The notes under the pieces: generated by a model
Told to the model about the DNA's origin: nothing
Databases searched by the model: none
The model's input: the letters and a program-made list of their open reading frames with translations, nothing else
Shown: piece after piece, positions 26,384 to 29,387 of the stretch
How the letters are laid out: every line of letters begins with the position of its first letter
Position numbering within the stretch: position 1 is the stretch's first letter
Program-made: the position numbers and the translations under genes
DNA from: Barthelona sp. PAP020
Taxonomy: Eukaryota; Metamonada: BaSk clade
Direction: 5' to 3'
Length of the DNA: 29,387 nt
Assembly (NCBI GenBank): GCA_040182905.1
Contig: JARQWU010000119.1
Span: 1 to 29,387 of the forward strand

Positions 26384-26629
26384 AATGATTCATGTTCTTT
26401 AACATGTCAAATCGCCAGAAAAAAAAAAATTATAATAACTCTGTTTTTTTCTTGTTTAACTGTTCTTGTACAATCAAATTTCCATCTAAATAAGTCATTT
26501 TATTTGAAAAATAAATTGAATAAATTAATTAACAACATTATTTTGGATAAAAAGTTGAATGACAATGCTAAAATGAAGCAAAAAATAAAAAATTGCAAAC
26601 TATCTTTATATTATGAAAAAATTAAATTT

Positions 26630-27496
26630 CTACTTTCTTTTAGGAGCCTTTTTATTGTTTCTTTGTTCTTCTTGCAAAAATATGCCCGCAGCTCTTGTTT
26701 TATCAAATTTACTTCCCTTACTTTTCAAAACAGTTCTCAAAATTCTTTGATTTGTGTCTGTTTCTTTGTTATCTTTTGTGACTAATCTCTTTGATCTTTT
26801 CTTTCTTAAAACCTTCATATCACGTTCCATATCATCCTTATCATGAACACCATGAGATGCAGTTGCCCAATGTGCATGTTTCAAAGCCTTTTGCAGTTGT
26901 TGCTTACGTTGATCTCCTTTTTCTTTCTCCCCTTTCAAACTAGTAACAGTCATTCCGATTGTTCCAGGAGTTGAACTTTCTTTTTGTTTCTTTCTGTTTC
27001 TAAATTCATTTTTCTTTTGTTGTTTGATTCTATCCTTCTTTTCTTTTCTTTGAGCTAAGAATGGATCAATGTGTTCTTCACCAGGTTTAACCTCATATAA
27101 CCATTGGTTATCTTTATTATTAATTCCATTTTGTCCATATCTAGGTTTCATGGAGTCAGTTTCAGGATCATAAACTAATCTAGAACGTTTTGCTTTGCTT
27201 TCTGGTCTAATACGCTCAGCAAACTTCTCCCAACGAGTCTGTTCTTTTGGTTTGGGAACGGATTTTTCTCTAGGAAGACGATATTTTGATTGAGGTAATT
27301 GAACCAATTTTCCAAAGGAAACTTCAGCGTTTTCTTCAATTGGACAATTAAATAAGGAAGCTACTAAAATTTGAGTGGATTCAGTGCATAATTCTTTTAA
27401 ATCTTCATTCATATGTTGAAAAAATGTGGGTTCAAGATCTCGATGATCATACACCATCATTAATCCTTCATCAACTTCTATTGAAGAGTTTTGCAT
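26630..27496 (-). CDS. RRS1: Ribosome biogenesis regulatory protein RRS1
   Basis: A 288-residue nucleolar factor for 60S assembly; with RPF2 it recruits the 5S RNP to pre-60S particles. Family segments: QILVASLFNCPI in the N-terminal helical part, then YRLPREKSVPKPKEQTRWEKFA (the LPREKPxPKPKPxTKWExFA hallmark), KRSRLVYDPETDSMKPRYGQ (equivalent of the RMVWDEESGEWVPRWGY region), and NQWLYEVKPGEEHIDPF. A long basic tail follows, with Lys/Arg clusters serving as nuclear and nucleolar signals. The start is the ATG at 27496. The in-frame codon further upstream is TTG. The gene lies 246 bp from the calpain start on the same strand and diverges from the membrane protein gene at 27769. Confidence 0.93.
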   Translation of the reverse strand: MQNSSIEVDEGLMMVYDHRDLEPTFFQHMNEDLKELCTESTQILVASLFNCPIEENAEVSFGKLVQLPQSKYRLPREKSVPKPKEQTRWEKFAERIRPESKAKRSRLVYDPETDSMKPRYGQNGINNKDNQWLYEVKPGEEHIDPFLAQRKEKKDRIKQQKKNEFRNRKKQKESSTPGTIGMTVTSLKGEKEKGDQRKQQLQKALKHAHWATASHGVHDKDDMERDMKVLRKKRSKRLVTKDNKETDTNQRILRTVLKSKGSKFDKTRAAGIFLQEEQRNNKKAPKRK

Positions 27497-27609
27497 TGAA
27501 TAAAATAACAATATTTTTCATATTTTTTTTTTGATTCAACTGTTTTTTATATATTCATTTTAGGAAAGACACAGTCATTCTTTTAAACTAACAGGCTCTT
27601 TAATTTTAA

Positions 27610-27636
27610 AAAACAGGATTTTTTAAATCCTGTTTT
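27610..27636. repeat. Perfect 12-bp stem hairpin in a divergent promoter region
   Basis: AAAACAGGATTT, TTT, AAATCCTGTTTT. It lies between the RRS1 start (27496) and the membrane protein start (27769), in both genes' upstream DNA. It could be a symmetric protein-binding site or an RNA hairpin in a leader. The sequence alone does not say which. Confidence 0.65.
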
Positions 27637-27768
27637 ATTCTTTGAAATCTGAAACATCAATATAAAAACCATCACATATGTAAAAAAGACAATCAATTTT
27701 TGTGGAAATACAGTTGTAGATTCAAAGAAACAAAGAATTTGTTTTTTATTTGATATATAGACAAAAAT

Positions 27769-28659
27769 ATGAGTGCAAAAGAAAAATTAAAAATTGCAAT
27801 GAACTTTATACTCGATCAAAGTGAAAAATTGAATTCTGTTGAATCATTAAAAAAATACTTGCCCAAATTGCCTTTTCCATTTGATAAGTTGTCCAGTATC
27901 AGTAGTTCATTTACTGTTGAATTTGTCAGCTTTTCAAATAAAAATTTAAAAGCGCATTTTTCTTTTGAAAGGGACACTGTTGAATTTATATCTCATTTTT
28001 TATTAGGAATAGTTTTTTTTCTTATCTTTCTAGTTTTTTATGAATTAGTGAAAATTATTCAACATTTGTGCAAAACAAATAAAATTTTCAACAATTTTTT
28101 AACAACCGTCAATTCTTTTGCGTTATATGGAATCATTATTTTAAATTTGATTCTTTTTGGGTTCGAAAATTATGCTGGTTACCCGTTAAGTCAATTGTTA
28201 ATCAGTGAATTTTCCATTTTCAAATCAATTTTGACTTTGGCGTATAACATGGTAATTTTCAATTGTTTAATCTTAATTTTGAATCCTACTAGATTTTTTG
28301 TGAATTTATTTGTTGTTTGTGTTCACATTATCATTCTTTCTCTTTTACTTTTTATTAACCATATTAGATTGATTGATTTGTCTTATTGGTCATTTGGTTC
28401 ACTAATAAGCGATTTTAACACTGAAATTCTTTGTGTCTATTTATTTACCCTTATTGTCTATTCAACATTGCTTGTAAATAAGAATAAAAAGGAAAAAATC
28501 ACCAAGTCTGTTCAAATTAAGGGGAAAACTCAAAATCAAGATGAGGAGCCAAACAAATTGACACCAAATGAAATGAACAGTAAAAAAACCCCCAGCCAAA
28601 AGAAATCACAGAAATCAAATGCTGTTCACAACAACAAAAACAAGAACAATCAAAGATAA
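27769..28659 (+). CDS. Multi-pass membrane protein, unknown function
   Basis: A 296-residue protein from the ATG at 27769. It has a soluble N-terminal part of ~80 residues (SAKEKLKIAMNFILDQ, KYLPKLPFPFDKLSS), then five hydrophobic segments: around FISHFLLGIVFFLIF, SFALYGIIILNLILF, ILTLAYNMVIFNCLI, NLFVVCVHIIILSLLLF and EILCVYLFTLIVYSTLL. The tail of ~60 residues is Lys/Asn/Gln-rich and highly charged (NKNKKEK and a Lys/Asn-rich end), probably cytosolic. There is no signal-peptide cleavage site and no recognised family. The topology would suit an endomembrane protein, but that is inference. The gene converges on the TLDc gene 157 bp away. Confidence 0.8.
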   Translation: MSAKEKLKIAMNFILDQSEKLNSVESLKKYLPKLPFPFDKLSSISSSFTVEFVSFSNKNLKAHFSFERDTVEFISHFLLGIVFFLIFLVFYELVKIIQHLCKTNKIFNNFLTTVNSFALYGIIILNLILFGFENYAGYPLSQLLISEFSIFKSILTLAYNMVIFNCLILILNPTRFFVNLFVVCVHIIILSLLLFINHIRLIDLSYWSFGSLISDFNTEILCVYLFTLIVYSTLLVNKNKKEKITKSVQIKGKTQNQDEEPNKLTPNEMNSKKTPSQKKSQKSNAVHNNKNKNNQR

Positions 28660-28816
28660 AATTTTAAAATTTGACTTTGTGAAAGAAAATATCATGCCAA
28701 TGGTTTTCGACGTGTTCTGTTCCTGTAAAATTTTTTTGTTTTTATTCTTCAGAATTTGAAAGTTTTAAAAAAGATATTGAAACTAATTTACACTCAAATT
28801 ATTTTTGATTCAACAT

Positions 28817-29387
28817 TCAAGACATTTCCTTTTCCAAGGCATAGACTTGATAATTGGACACTTCAAAATGATGGCTTTGTGTTAAGAAATATTGAGCACC
28901 TCTTTGATTTTGATACATATTTCGAGGAGGATATGAATAACTAATACCTAATTGTGTGTACCCACCATTTAAATGGGCATTGTGACATATATATAAATCA
29001 TGATCTTGATCAGAACCTCCAAAACATGGACCATGACTGCTTCTATGGAACACAGCACTCTTTGCTTGTCTAATGGGCAATTTGAAACCAGAATTTAAAA
29101 ACTCTTGCATTTCGAAACTATTCTTATCCAATTCTTTCTTTACTTTCTGTGGTGTGGTGATTGGTGCATTTCTTTGTGGTGTTCTTTGAGGCGTTTTAAT
29201 GTAGTTGATGCGTTTTGTTTTGTTTTTACCTTGGAACAAAGTTGATAATGAGGGAGGTTGTTCTTCTAAATGCAAAGCACCAGGCCTTGCTAAAGAGAAA
29301 ATAAAGGATTCCTTTGAGGGATCTGCTCTGGCATCATTTAAAATAGTCCATGAAACAGGTGTATATGCTCCAAAGATAGCACCATTA
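28817..29387 (-). CDS. TLDc-domain protein, 3' part (runs off the window)
   Basis: The frame is open to the window edge, so the start lies beyond 29387. TLDc landmarks: NGAIFGAYTPVSW and ESFIFSLARPG (the GxxFGay..W and FIFSL strands), then AVFHRSSHGPCFGGSDQDHDLYI (GPxFGG..DLYI), LGISYSYPP, and the closing strand FEVSNYQVYAL. TLDc domains occur in TBC1D24, OXR1 and NCOA7 and in many protist BTB- or coiled-coil-linked proteins, and bind the V-ATPase or act in oxidative-stress protection. An insertion of ~70 Lys/Pro/Gln/Thr-rich residues (TPQR, TTPQK) splits the domain between the FIFSL and AVFHR strands and is unusual. The stop is TGA at 28817. What domain lies N-terminal to this is not visible. 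Confidence 0.75.
   Translation of the reverse strand, partial: NGAIFGAYTPVSWTILNDARADPSKESFIFSLARPGALHLEEQPPSLSTLFQGKNKTKRINYIKTPQRTPQRNAPITTPQKVKKELDKNSFEMQEFLNSGFKLPIRQAKSAVFHRSSHGPCFGGSDQDHDLYICHNAHLNGGYTQLGISYSYPPRNMYQNQRGAQYFLTQSHHFEVSNYQVYALEKEMS

Noticed and set aside
26504-26785. Plus-strand frame overlapping the RRS1 3' end
   Set aside because: It begins at TTG and is antisense to the RRS1 basic tail.

Overview
The window is nuclear DNA from an AT-rich, gene-dense, intron-poor single-celled eukaryote that uses the standard genetic code. The eukaryotic content is clear: Arp2/3 subunit ARPC3, PA28 proteasome activator, RRS1 ribosome-biogenesis factor, p23 co-chaperone, a plant-DEK1-like transmembrane calpain, a TLDc protein and a kinase/ankyrin protein. 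Two very short introns (43 and 36 nt) start with GTA and share a TTTCTAAT tract just before the terminal AG. This gene mix suits an amoeboid or flagellated protist (parabasalid, amoebozoan or similar). The lineage cannot be fixed from the sequence alone, and the introns lack the ACTAACACACAG end known from Trichomonas.

Layout. Positions ~22-4135 (minus) hold an apparently intact DIRS/Ngaro-like tyrosine-recombinase retrotransposon with one long Gag-RT-RNase H-YR ORF and short inverted termini. It abuts a PDRG1-like prefoldin gene (4193-4558, +). Next come a HAD phosphatase of bacterial character (4777-5409, -) and ARPC3 (5725-6247, +), whose start codon is cut off by an intron. A broken WD40 gene (6537-7760, -) and an intact pseudokinase/20-ankyrin gene (8900-12379, -) share a C-terminal module. 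A repeat-rich gene desert (12380-14733) contains a ~1.23 kb fold-back element with ~345-bp inverted arms that are themselves studded with small hairpins.

The right half is mostly housekeeping: an RMI1-like OB-fold protein (14734-15630, -), an acidic Ser-rich protein (15915-17459, +), PA28 (17569-18285, -), a long coiled-coil protein with a 5' intron (18493-20859, +), p23 (21181-21825, -), a 1337-residue transmembrane calpain lacking the catalytic Asn (22370-26383, -), RRS1 (26630-27496, -), a multi-pass membrane protein (27769-28659, +) and the 3' part of a TLDc gene running off the window (28817-29387, -).

The genes are independent eukaryotic units on alternating strands with 100-300 bp spacers, so no operon logic applies. 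The themes worth following are mobile DNA (YR retrotransposon, fold-back element, dispersed fragments), probable pseudoenzymes (kinase and calpain), and a regulatory-type C-terminal module shared by a living gene and a dying neighbour.
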